A DNA stretch of 64,000 nt from Kalaharituber pfeilii (Eukaryota > Ascomycota > Pezizomycetes > Pezizales > Pezizaceae): assembly GCA_015179045.1 (NCBI GenBank), contig WHUZ01000033.1, positions 186,001 through 250,000 of the forward strand. Reading direction: 5' to 3'. The notes under the pieces were generated by a model. That model ran no database searches, was not told where the DNA came from, and worked only from the letters and a program-made list of their open reading frames with translations. The translations under genes and the position numbers were made by a program. The stretch's first letter is position 1. Each line of letters starts with the position of its first letter. Shown piece after piece: positions 44,398 to 56,301 of the stretch.

Positions 44398-46830
44398 TTA
44401 ATGCACAAATCTCGCCCTGGCTGCACCTGCCGTAACCAACACTTCTATCGCCTTCCATCCAACCCTAACCCTCTCGAGCTCCTTAATGACCCACTGATTG
44501 ACTTGTCTCGCTGCTGCTTGCCCTTCCGTCTCCCTCATCTCGATGCCCATTCTCCCATAAACTTCCCCATCAACCTCCAATGCCATCTTCCGTAGCTTAA
44601 TGACTTTATCTAGACTACTTGTTGCCAGCATGATCAGCCAAGCAATTCTACTCGGTAGTACAATCGCTCTTTGATCTTCCTCCCAGCCCTGTGCAGCTAA
44701 TATTGCGTTCTGGCTCTCGTAATATCGGGTGAGTAGCTCGCGGATCACGACAACGGCTTCATAGAAGCAAACGATATATCGATCCCTGCGGTCGGCGTGG
44801 CGTACGACAGACGATTCAACTAGACTATTCCAATTCGACATATAGCCGTTCTTGGAGTAGCCCAGTGCCCACATTGTCCATCCTTCCGTTTCCGCGAGGA
44901 TGCGTTTCCGAGTATGCGTGGCCGGTAAAGGTGGCATGGAGAGAGTGGAGAGGTTGGAAGAGGAGCGGTTACTATCGTTGGTTTTGATGAGGGTCAGGGT
45001 ATTGTCTTTGCCGTGGACAACGAGCTCTTTTCCGCCTGTATGCGGAACATGATTAACGCTGAGCCCTTTGCCGTGCGTGACGAGTTCAAAGAACCCCATA
45101 GGGATTGTGAGAACTGCTGATCGCGGACGGGGAGGTAACACCGTGGGTGTGTGTAGCAGTGGGGTCACCGGCGCTGAGGTGGTTACAGTCCGCATAAGCA
45201 TGGTAGAGGCGTATGGCCCCGGAAAGATAAGCTGCGTTTCTATTCTGGAGAGGAGCTCAAAGAAGCTGCGCTCTTCATGTCCAAGCGCGTCTCTACTTGA
45301 GGGTGCAGCTGTTGGAAATGGCCATATCGAGGGTTCTAAGAAGTAGAACGAGCTGGGTGAGGGCATTACCAATGGTTGCAGCGCCGGGCTGGCTGGATAA
45401 GAAGCTACGGAGAGCTCGGTGCAGCTCATGGATAATGCTGGAGGAACTGGAGTACTTGATGGAGGGATCTGCAATGTGGCAGCGGCAGTGTCAACGAATG
45501 GACAAGAGACCTAAATCATTTCTCGGAATTAGCTCTCGTCAGAATATTGCTTAGAATTTGAAATCTTACCTCCATGATCCTCCAGTGCTTGGATTCATCT
45601 TTTGTGCCTGGCTGATAGCATTGTACACTCTTGCCATTATAATGATCGAGTGCGCATCCACTCTCTACATTCACGAGACCCCATACCCCGGGTTTCTTAG
45701 CACCGTCAGCTTTTGTGAGTAGCTCTACTCTCCACTCCTTTGTCTCAGTAAATAAATGGCTATCCGCCTTCACGCTGTCACCTTTCTTCCTACCCCCCCA
45801 GTGCTCAAGTAGGGTATTTGTCAGGCGATTTCTAATATACCACTTTGGAAGTCCCTCCTTGTCCTCTGCCAGAATGAAGGTCCAGTGAAGACCCCAAAAC
45901 TCCCGTTTTTCGGTGATGCCCTCCCATTTCCCTATTTTTATTGCTGCAGGCGGGTAGTCCATATCGGCATGATGTAAGAAGCTGCCAGTTTTCTCGTTAA
46001 CCAAGAATACCCAGCTGCCGATTGGGGGGTTCATGGAGGGCACCGAAGGAACGATGAAGTTCCATTGCTGGTGGTTTACGCCAGTACGAGTGCAGAGCTG
46101 AATCTTTGTATTATTCTCGGTCTTGCCCCAGTCGAGGTCCAGTACGATCGAAGGGTAGAGCAGGTTGTGAATCGAAAACGTTTCCCTGGGGAACAAATCA
46201 GCCGCTCAAATTTCCTAGGATTCAATCAAAAGCATAAAGGACTCACGATGTCGGTGTCGACCTCTTCAAGATCCATCGCTGGCTCTTGATCCGCTCCCCA
46301 ACGCTCTGCTCTGTCAACGCGAGAGCATCACCGCCATTTTGGCATTCATATACTTCGTCTCGCCGCACGAGCTCAAGACTGTTCCTCCTGCTACTTCTCA
46401 CGCTGCTGCGAGCGCTAGCTAGATTTCGCACACGCGGTCTCGCGCACACTAGCTTCTCTCGATCTTTCTCGGAGACTCTCTTGTTATGTGAAATCATAAA
46501 CGACCTGGGTCCCATGACGTCCAGCACCATTCCCCGGTTGTTGATATTTGAAATGACATATCCGTGGTATTTATCATCCCACTCTACCCACCATGTTTGT
46601 CTTCCTAGTGTCTCGAGATCAGTAGACTCCTGTGTCCATCCTACAACGTCACAATGCTCCCCAATTTCATATTCATAGGGAGAGACAAGGTGTAACACTG
46701 TGCCGCTAGCTTTGTTGCGGATGATATAGGCGCCATTCAGGATGCGTCCAGATGGGGGGTATTCTTCTGGAGCGGAACTTCCATCCTTTTGAGGAGAGCT
46801 CTCAATGCGGCGTGAGGGCTTTTGACCCAT
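44398..46830 (-). CDS. 770-aa protein with two ricin-type beta-trefoil regions, possible N-myristoylation
   Basis: Three exons: 46830-46247, 46185-45570, 45510-44398; introns of 61 and 59 nt (GTGAGT...CCAG and GTAAGA...TTAG) keep the frame. N-terminus MGQKPSRR fits the N-myristoylation pattern (Gly2, Ser6, basic residues). Region 1, about residues 30-195, has NGAYIIRNKASGTVLHL, WWVEWDDKYHGYVI and SQRWIL. Region 2, about 200-400, has DLDWGKTENNTKIQLC with HQQWNF, KTGSFLHHADMDYPP and SKHWRIME. The QxW-like repeats and the SGTVLHL/CALDHYNGK patterns are those of ricin-B-type carbohydrate-binding folds; sugar binding is inferred. The remaining 370 residues are Pro/Ser-rich, then helical (YIVCFYEAVVVIRELLTRYY), without a recognised domain. 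No signal peptide, so the lectin-like part is intracellular, probably at a membrane. Confidence 0.8.
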
Positions 46831-49800
46831 CTTTCCGCTCTCTCTGAGAAGAGTGGGAAGGGGTTAGGGTGGTCAAAGCTCTAGAGATGTATACTAGGAG
46901 GCAATAGACGGAGGGATTCAATGAAGAAAAGGTCCAATTGGTTGAGATAATTGATTCAGACCTAGTCACAAGGAAAGGAAGTGAAGAGGAATTTGCCAGT
47001 TTAAGCTGTGCAGTTCTATTGAAATAGTTCGGGTGAGAAGGGAGATATCAAGAGATTATAACAATTATGAAGGGGCCACTTGCACCCCACCTCTATCTGT
47101 TCCTAATCTTTTTCCGGCACTGGACTTCGCAGCGAGGTTCCCAATCATCCCATCCATCCCGCTGCCTGTGTATGCTGCCATGCAGCTCGCTCGTGCTGTA
47201 GAACTTGCTAGCGATAAGTAGGTTGAAAAAAAGAATATAGAAACGTTTTGCCCGACGAACCGATGGCCAGAACTTAACCAATCACATCGCTCAATTGTGC
47301 ATCCTTGGACGAATCAGTCTCGTTTATTCATATCCCTGGGCAAGACCAGCCTACCCTATCTCGCAGACACGGAACACTGTACTCGTACACACCATTCTTC
47401 CTGAGCACGAGCAATGAGGCGGAGTGATGGAGTTGGGTAACCTGCGCTAGGAAGGCAGCTAGAAAAAAAAGCTGTCCCGCTTATGCAGACGCCCAAGCTG
47501 AGAAGAGTTGATGATAGCAAGCAGTCCAATGCAGGAATTTTCCGGGGTTGATTGGGTCGCTATCACATGTCAATATAACGGAGTCGGGTGCGGTCCTTGT
47601 CGGAGAAGCGACGCGAGATAATCCGCCTTCCAGTTGGAAAGCGCAGCTGTGCTTGCTGTTGGCAGATAGTGATAAAGCCCCAGTCAGGTGTGACATCCTT
47701 CAGGCCATAATTATGCGAGCTTGTTAGACGGTCCGATAAACCTGCTTGGACTCTCCTAATTTGCACCACTGAAACCAACAATAAGAGAAAACATTATAAA
47801 TAAATAAGCGAAATAGATTAAACAAAGCTGGAACAGTGACTTGATTAAAATAAATTGATATAAGCTCCACGGAATGCCAAACTGCAAACTGCAAACTGCA
47901 ACTGCAAAGACACATGCACATGTTGAAAATGAAAACAAAAACCCCATATGCTAAACGGTATTCCCGGCGGATGAGTACGTTGTTGGTAATGACGGCGCCC
48001 CTCATTATGGAGGCATGTTCCTATTCGTAGCTGAAGCCATCCGCCCCCACCTGCCGTAATGGCAGGCTGCGCTGTCTACGTGCTTGATGATGTTCATGAT
48101 CAACATCTGCGGCAACGTCAATTGCAATTGAGACGGTGGAAACAAATGGTAAGAGAAAAATGAACGCGGGGCGCGACGGAGCTGCCAAACTGACCCGGAT
48201 CTGGAACATAGCTAAAGGCGCTGACCTGGCTGAGGATGAGGGAGCCGCAGTCGGTTGTGGTGAGAGGACGTCAACCCCTGTCGTGACCTGCTGCGGTGAG
48301 TTGAGGTTTGGCAAGGCAGTGCATCTCTCTGAAGGCATTGTGCTGCCCAATCAGAGGGTATTATAAAAAACAAGTTTCTTGATCGTTGTCTTGCGTAGTT
48401 GGAGGGGTTGCTTTTTGCTTTTCTTTGAGAAGGGGGTGGTCGAACAACAAGACAACAAGAAAGGAAACTGGAAATAAGCGACAGTCGGATATAAGGAGAA
48501 ATTTATGGGCAACAAGCAGTAGAACTCAACAGCATCATAATTCAGTCAGCTATTGCCTACATTTTTGTTGCCACTCGCTTCCTATTCGATTGCGTTACAT
48601 TTCAGCCACTCAGTGGAGCGAAGGTGGCATTCCAATCTTGTACGCCAGCGGAGGAGTGCCGGAAGACGGCCTTGTGAATGGTGACACGCTGAAATGCGGC
48701 TCAGTTAGCCCGGGTACAATAACCCAGAGTTTCCTAGAGGTGTGCTACGTAAGCCGGTAATCCGAGCTTCTTCTTTCATCGTGAGCTTGGATAATGGATA
48801 TATATTCAATGACATAAACTTTGTCTTTTCTCAGCTTCAAGCAGTCCTTACTATGATTTCTTTCCTGGTGATCACCGGCATTAAAGTGGATATCCTTCAA
48901 CTCTGACTAGCTAAACGCGATGTGTTGTGAATGAAGTGATAGCAAGTGAGAATGCCGCAATTCACCAGCGGGTAGACCTTTTCCTAAAGAGTACTAATTT
49001 AATTTACTTCGCAGCATAAATTGCTGCAAAATTCTAATATTATTGAGAGAAGCAAAGGGAGGGGGGGAGAAAGGGAAAGAGAAATGGTATTGACCTGCAA
49101 ATAAAGATAGAAGCCCATACCCCCAACACTCAGCGCTGGATTTACAACTGCATTTCTCTCCGAAGGACAGACCAGGTAGGCTTCAGTAGTCACATTTGCG
49201 ACGGATTCAAGGTCAAGCTGAGTCCGCTATGGAGCACTGCCCGGAACGCATGCACTATAGCTCCTGCCCGAACGGCTGGAGGAGCAGTGCACATGGTGGC
49301 GAAGAGAGGCACTCCTCATTGATCCCCGAGATTTCGTTGGGACAAACTCAATTGGACGAAGGCTTGCTGATGGAATCGGCAGGTGTTTAACCGTATGCTG
49401 CTAAAGTTGCTGCAGATCCTCACACTGCTCTTCTGGTACCTGGTGAAGCGTCACAGGTAGACTGGCTATGCACAGCTGAATCTTTCGGTCAGCTCTTCCT
49501 CATCCATCCCGGGTGAACTGTGCGATACCCTCGCCCCAGAACTCCCGGCGCAGCATTTTCCTCGCCCGCACTCGTGCCCGCACTGCCAAGCCCTGGCGCC
49601 AAGCCAGTCTTAGTAAGCCCGCATACCCACATGGCAGTCCCATGCCTGCGATCGGTCGCATGCCACCCACGCCTCAATCTCGAACCACCCACGGCCTGTG
49701 ATAATTTCACCAGCGTTGGTAATGTGCAAGCCATTACGTCGGAAACTGTGGCACGGGAGGGCACACGAGCACATGCGACATGCGTGCAGTCCCAACGAGG

Positions 49801-51915
49801 CTCCAATGTACTGCACAGATCCACGACTTCCTACTGGCTGTCCGCCGAAAGTCTGGCCATATCGAAACACCTTGGCTTCAGTCTGCTGTCGATCTTTTCT
49901 TCCTGCTTTCCTCCAAAGTCCTGCTGCTCAAACATTCCCGTCTGGACGGGTTTGCATTCGGTCCGTTCGGAGCACCAGTCGTCGTACGAACGCATGCTCC
50001 CGCATGCTCCCGCAGTCGGGAGTGACTGGGGGCCAGAACAAGCGGGTCGTGCTGGACTTGTGGGTCGTGCCAATCAGACTGCATACAAGGAGTTTCTTCA
50101 CTCGGCAAGTAGTACTTTGGTTGGCAAGTGAACATATTCCTTGATATGAGAGTATGCGCGTACTAGCATCTGTCAGAATTAGTGCCTCACATCATCTCTA
50201 TATCACCTGAGGTATCGATTGTCGTGCTTATTGTACGGCACTTGTATCATATGTATCATAGGATTTTTGCGTTGATTTCAACGCCCCAGTATTCCGGGCT
50301 GCGTCTTTGGCGTCTGTCCCTGGGAGCTCTTAAGACCCTTATAGCCGACACATGTTAGGTTTTTACAATTGTGAGGGCGGGAGCACCGGAGAATCTCTAA
50401 ATTGGCACCTCAACCACCAAGCCGTGCGTCATTTGTTCCACCTCAATTTTGAACAGAGCAATGCGAGCCTCAGTATTAGGCTGGTTCCTGAGGACGGAAA
50501 ATGCAAGCGCCCACATATAGTTTTGCTGATGTACAGTGTGTTATCCGTTGTATATGTGTCAAAGGCTTGTTTGGGATAAAGTTTACCCCCCTTCTCCACC
50601 CCGTGCGGGGGTAACCAGGCTACTTCCCCATACTCTATGCTGCCCGTTCCCCACTTGGCCCCACTTCCTTTACCTAGCTCATAATTTTTCGTTACATTAC
50701 TTGATAGACAGTGTGAATACTCAGGGCAGTCGAGAGCACCAAGGTGAACACTGACATTTGAAACCTCGGTATTCGCAAGAGCTATTGTCGAATTAGCCCG
50801 GCACATCCGTGATAGGCTCTATTTACGTCAGTCACGGTCAGTATCAAAATATCGAGAAGCGCCACTTAAACCACTAGGTGAACATGTCTCGCACTCCCCC
50901 ACTTCTAATTCCGACTGAGCGACTCAATCAACTGGTCTCATGCCAAGCGATCAAGCACGTTGCCCAAATCGTTATTGGATGAAAAAAGAAACCACAACAA
51001 AAGAAAGCAAGTGCAAAAAAGCAAGCAAGTGGGGAATACGGCAAGGGACCCTGCATACCAAGCAGTGCTCCAGTCTTGACAGATATATTCTTTATTCTCC
51101 GTGAAAAGGAGTGGGTTCATCCTCATTAATGTTCTTTGTATGGTATTGTATATTTTAGCCTCGTCCCCGCACACGTTACCATACTGATCCCTTGATTGCG
51201 CCAGCAGAAAGCCACACACCAAACCCAGATTGGGGTCGGAATCAAGCAGTTTTTGGTTTGGCTGGAGAAGTCAAGTGCGGTCACAGCCTTGCTGGACGTC
51301 CGCTGAGCCAATCATAGATTTTTCTTGAGTTTCCCCCGTCTCTAACTGGCTTTCTATTTTTGAGCGACCAGGCGATATGATCGACACTGTCAGTAGGGTT
51401 GTGTGTTTATGATACTGCCTTTCATTGTCCCGCTCGCTACTCTACACATTCAAACCTGCGTTCAATCATGAGGAAGGTGACTTCTGGTTGCAACCAGACT
51501 TCAGATACACGTTTCTGTTTTTTCGTTACACAGAAAGGATTTTCTATCAACAAAACCTCTCTTATACCATAATTTTATCTGTTTCTACAACCTAGATCTA
51601 TTGCTCAATCAAAGCCAGTGCTCATAATGTTGATGTACAGCTGTTACGAATGACATCAGTTTCTGCGCGCCAGTGCTTTTGTCCAGTTTGTCCTTTATGC
51701 GTTGATGAACTCCACCTATTTTTTTCGTTGTACTGATCATGAGGATAGGTAAAAAGGTTCTTTCGACTTCTTAAACTCAAATATGTTCAGAAAAATTGGG
51801 GTATTATGCAAATGCCGTTGTTTTCTATTATCCTAATTTCCACCATTGACAGCAATTAGGTTATGAGAGGTTGTTTAAATACAACGTCTTTTTGAGGTGG
51901 ATAATTGCCACTTGG
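46831..51915. other. Long region without a firm gene
   Basis: The first 250 bases are probably the promoter of the trefoil gene. A possible two-exon reading on the minus strand is listed at 47563-48005. Frames on both strands at 49.5-50.15 kb are mutually overlapping and of low quality. AAACTGC heptamers repeat at 47880-47905. No RNA gene found. Confidence 0.4.
47563..48005 (-). CDS. Doubtful small two-exon protein
   Basis: Exon 1 would be MRGAVITNNVLIRREYRLAYG (48005 to about 47943). A T-rich intron with a weak GTTTTT donor and a good TTGGTTTCAG acceptor (about 47773) follows. Exon 2 reads VVQIRRVQAGLSDRLTSSHN to a stop at 47563. A minus-strand frame immediately upstream (48021-48350) contains a hydrophobic stretch (PAFIFLLPFVSTVSIAI) and could belong to the same locus. 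No family recognised and the donor is poor. Confidence 0.25.
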
Positions 51916-52000
51916 TGTTTTTGGGTCCAGACTATTATTTTACGAGGAGATAATTTGCGTCTTGATTGTTTTTGCTGCTCTTGATCTGGGCACGAGAACA
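51916..52000. repeat. 85-bp inverted-repeat unit of the TGTTCTCGTGCCCAGAC family
   Basis: Starts TGTTTTTGGGTCCAGACTAT and ends CTGGGCACGAGAACA. The ends are inverted repeats (12 of 16 positions). The outer sequence matches the repeats at 19665 and 23364, so this may be a minimal transposable unit. No target duplication found. Confidence 0.5.
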
Positions 52001-52162
52001 GCAATTTTTCTTCATCAATAACTACCTGAGTTATTTATTATTGGGCACGTGACCAAACCAGATAAGGACAACGCTGCTACGGAAGTGGTTTCCATGGGCC
52101 TAATTAAAAACTAAAAATTAATTTTGTATATCTCAGAAGTTATAGTCAAGTGAAGATCGATG

Positions 52163-53280
52163 TCTTTTCCATGGTCAGGCGCGGCAGACGACCCCCGTTT
52201 GATGACTTTGATTTCGCCACAGACGGCTTTCTGAAAAACTACCCCTACTCCTAAATGTTCTTTCTACTTCGAGAGCGACCTCCGCATTGATATTCTTCCC
52301 TCTCAGGGCTCGCCCAAGAAGTTTCAGAGCACTGGGGCTCACAACTCCTCCGGCAAAAAACAATGGCTACGCTACTTCATCGAGAACGGGCTAGACTACG
52401 GCTACATGCACGCATGGGCAAAGGCGGCAGCTGTAGCGCCAGATATTATCTTCAACCTGGGTACTACGCGCGGAGATGATGGTGGTTCTGTGGAAAACTT
52501 CGCAGCGCCCATTCTGAAACCCTGAGGGGTTCGACAAGGATTGCGAATTGATTCCGGCGTTCAAAGCTGACAGGCTTTCAATTGTCGAGCCACAAGTCTT
52601 TGTCACGATGGGTCCGAAGACGCTGCATGCGTCGGGGGATGGAATGTACGTTCCAACCTTGTCATCCTTCGTTTGCTGATTGTCTGACGACAATAATTGA
52701 ACCAATTTCACACTCTTGAGTTGCCAACGAGGAAATGGAATACGTATGGACGCAGATTGACAGGTATCTATGACCTGTGTCAACACCCGAGAGGGACCAA
52801 CTTCGAGGACTTGCGAAAGGAACTACTGATGCCAAGAGCTGATGATACATGGGTTGGATGTGTTGTTTGTGGCAAAGGATGATAGAAGGTGTAGGCCGTG
52901 AAGGGCTGGGCGAAGACAGGTCGCAACAGTAGACAGTGAGGATCAGAGAGTGAGCGGCAGAAGTGCCATTACTGGGGGTCACCTATTTGCGGATATGGGG
53001 TACAAGGGTGGTTACCTATTCTGAATGGGCTTGGGAGGGCATTAACAGGAAAAGGGTTGAATGGAGAAAGACTGAGTTCAGAGAGGACTCTGGACTGAGG
53101 ACTCTACAGGAGACGGCGCAAGCGCAGCGCATGTGGATTGGTAGGCTGGCGGATACCGAAGCGGGGTCACCTTGGGCCAAGCAGTGTACGGTAAGTCCCC
53201 TCAACACCGCTAGTTCGCGCAGGAGCTGAGAGGATTATTGTGACAATGACACTGTAGCCTTCAAATGGGCATAAGTAATT
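52163..53280 (+). pseudogene. Degenerate protein-coding remnants
   Basis: Three coding-looking stretches in different plus-strand frames: RRPPFDDFDFATDGFLKNYP (from 52172) and WLRYFIENGLDYGYMHAWAK (from about 52360, ending at TGA 52522), FDKDCELIPAFKADRLSIVE (from about 52530), and LPTRKWNTYGRRLTGIYDLC to VGCVVCGKG (to 52882). None has a usable start and they are separated by stops or frame changes. They may be eroded exons of the same gene as the next entry. No family recognised. Confidence 0.35.
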
Positions 53281-53289
53281 TTGAGCGAC

Positions 53290-53862
53290 CGAAGAGGGGT
53301 CCAAATAGTGTTGAACACGGTTGTGCGCTTCTACATTGGCATTAATGACCTTCTTGAACTTATCCTCAAGGTCCAACGCCAACAGTTTACAAATCCCGTC
53401 GACGAAGCAGCTGCACTATTCTTTCTACTTACATCACCAGAAAGGTGGGAGAGTGCGTCCCCAGCTTGGGGCCGTTTGATTCACAACATCGCCTCCCTGG
53501 ACAGCGTCATTGGAGACCTGGACAGCGTCATTGGAGATATTCTCTTTGAGCTTCTCTGCCTCTTCCCATATTGCAGCACAGATCACTGGTTTCCGAGCTG
53601 GGACCAGGTTGGCGAATTCTTAGATATTAGAATTCGTGAGGATCAACACCCTGATAAGTTGGACCCACCAGTGGACAACTCGCCGCATTTATGCAAGGGA
53701 TTTATCTATCAAGGTTACCAGCTCAAAAAGGAGGAAAAACGGGGTTTGGAGCACTATCTTTGGAGAGAAGAGGAACGAATTGGGAAAGCTCTGACTAACG
53801 CCGGGGCCCATGCCCTATTGGGCTTACTTTGGGAATTATACAATCTATACACTTTGGAGTAG
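53290..53862 (+). pseudogene. 3' part of an unidentified gene, start missing
   Basis: An open frame of about 190 codons with no ATG near its 5' end (it opens after a TAA at 53272). It encodes LNTVVRFYIGINDLLELILK, NPVDEAAALFFLLTSPERWE, HWFPSWDQVGEFLDIRIRED and ends ELYNLYTLE. The FPSWDQVGEF segment faintly recalls the PSW-containing middle of fungal HET-type proteins; I would not name it on that. A tandem 21-bp duplication (GACAGCGTCATTGGAGA twice, 53497-53538) adds a SLDSVIGDLDSVIGD repeat. With the eroded upstream sequence it is best read as a gene fragment. Confidence 0.4.
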
Positions 53863-56200
53863 GAAGCTCCTCGTGGTGTGTAGGGATGTAACCACATGGA
53901 GAGAAGCCTCGGGATGACAGCAAGCTGGAGGCGGAAATGGGGTGAAGAACGCGTACTTGAGGAGACTGACCTCGTTGTGCGTCAAATTCAACGCCAACAT
54001 GCCGCCATGTGACGATCCGGAGTCGGGATTGGAAATGATTTGGAGAAGCGGGATGAAGGTTCAGGTGCACTTGCAATAATTGTTCATATTGATTGAAATG
54101 AATGTTCGATTTCAAACCTCTAAGTTCCTTCACAAATACCCCCCTGGTCACCGTGCGTACTTTGAAAAAGTAGCGATGTATCAGGTTTTCTTTGAATGGA
54201 TACTGACATGCTATACTCATTTTTTTGGCGTCACAGGCTTGCGTTATGGCTTGACCTGTGCGGTCTGCTTCCACGTAATATGCATTCGTACTCGCAATGA
54301 TAGCCGACGACTGTGCGAGACCGCACCGAGTGCTATTGTACATGCGAGTGGACGTCATTAGCAAAGTTGTCTTTCTGGCCTGACTTCACGGTTTACCGCA
54401 ACCATAGCACAGTAACCTAACACCACTTTGAGCATTACATCATTGCGTGAGCTAGCTGTCAGAGCATTGCCTCTAAGGCATTCCGACTACGGCTGCGAAA
54501 TTTGGTAAGTTTTTTTTCATTCGTTTCTTTTTGGCTATCATGCATATAGCTCCCGATTCTAAAACTCCAACTCGACTCGTGCTAACCGGGCTATTCTTCG
54601 CACTCAACCTTTGCCAAACCCGTCGTCGTAATCCCTGGGACTCTGCTTGCCACATACCACTGGATGGGGAGCTGGCGGGCATTGCTAAGCGTGCATTGCC
54701 ATTCCCGCATGTATGTTTCACCCCATCCACTCATCTTTATATGTACCCCACACTCTCCCTCCCACACAGCCTGCCTACGTCAGTTGACGGTGGGGTGGGG
54801 AAAACTACTGAACCCCAGTTCCCCGGTCGGCTGAAATTCGGTTCATGATAATTCGCGATTGACCCCTGGCGTGTACGACCTATGGGATGTCTCGTGCTTG
54901 ACGTATCCTGAGATATGCGCCATGTGATGTGAGCCTCCTAGACGAACAGAACGCAGAAACAAAATCACAGGCAAGGACAGAGGCCGAAAACCCCGCCCAG
55001 AGATAATGTTCTAGACACTCCGACGCAGCTGGTGCGACGTGTGCTTACAGTCACATTTATTAAGTTTGAAAAGACCTGCCTGATGTTGAGCTATGCGTAA
55101 CAATATTCACATACATGCGCTTGCACCGTTCAGCAAGCGGTGTTCGACTGTCATGTGCCAGAGGCAGGCAATAAAACAGCACCACTTGTATGCAGATTCG
55201 AAGTATGTACTTTAGATAGCTATCAAGGTCCATTCAGAGGCAGGTACTCTGCGTCTCTCTTCTTCCGGCTTACAGTACAGGTGATGGGCATACAGTACGA
55301 GCGACGCAGGGTAATTCTGAAATAAATGAAACTGCACATGAGAATGCAAAGACCTGAGCTAATGAAGTTCACATACCCCCAGCAAATACCGGCATATAAG
55401 AATAAATTAATTGAAGGTGAATTTTTGAGGTACTTTTCACTTGTTGCCGCCTGCAGGAATTCACATACATATAGTACCCTCTTCGCACAATGCACCCCGG
55501 TGCCTACTCTACCGTTCATTGTTTCTCTGATGATTTTTTTTCTTTTTAATATTGGCTTTTTTTTTCTCTTCTTTCCTTTTTATCATTTTTAGTGCCAACT
55601 TTTACCATTTTGCGCCAGCCCTGCATTGTGCGTCTAGCTGGCGTGAGCCTTGGCAGAAGGTGCTGGCACATTAGCCTCGCGCTGGCAACGGTACCTCTGG
55701 TTGGCTGGAACCTATGCCACTCGCAGAGGCATTGCAATTCGGGTACTCGTGATCCCTTCATGTCAGGGTTTTCCTATCGAGAACAGTCATAAATTCTTGT
55801 GTGCTGCAGAGAGCATATCAGTCTACATCAAAAGAAAAGGTTCGGATTGGTCCCACTAATACCCAAGGCAGAGCAGCCAATTCGTTCGCGTTCGCCACCT
55901 GCAAAAAGCATGCAGGGTGCAAGAATTATGACTGTTCTCAAGTATTATGAGGCTACCTGTCCACTTCTTAGGTTTCGTTTGCTTTCGCCTTGCTTTCGAC
56001 TTGCTTGAGTCTTCGACTGTCATAAACATAACAACTGGCAACCAGACTAACAACACTGCAGGAAAAGTCCCACTCACTTTGCCATTGGTTATTGATAATC
56101 AAAAGCCGGCGCAATATGCGTTAGTGGTTCAGTTTGGGTCTTCTTCTCTGAGACATTGATTACTATATATGATAAACATCCATTAAGGCATTCAAATGAA
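53863..56200. other. Gene-poor stretch
   Basis: Overlapping frames at 53795-54364 minus and 54080-54361 plus, 54531-54848 plus, 55326-55592 plus and 55592-56159 plus. None is supported by motif, and I see no repeats. Confidence 0.4.
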
Positions 56201-56301
56201 GCCCGGTTGGCTCAGTCGGTAGAGCGTGTGACTCTTAATTACCTGATTCATTTGGGTATGAGGGAATCTCAAGGTCGCGAGTTCGAGCCTCGCATCGGGC
56301 T
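56201..56301 (+). tRNA. tRNA-Lys (CTT) with 28-nt intron
   Basis: Acceptor GCCCGGT (56201-56207) pairs with ATCGGGC (56294-56300, one G-U). D-arm GCTCAGTCGGTAGAGC. Anticodon CTT at 56234-56236, intron about 56238-56265. The anticodon stem TGTGA/TCTCA has one T-T mismatch. T-arm GCGAG-TTCGAGC-CTCGC. TTTTTTT begins at 56301, a strong Pol III terminator. Confidence 0.95.

Noticed and set aside
49510..50150. 200-codon plus-strand frame
   Set aside because: Both strands carry overlapping long frames with no motif or intron signals; it looks like compositional chance.
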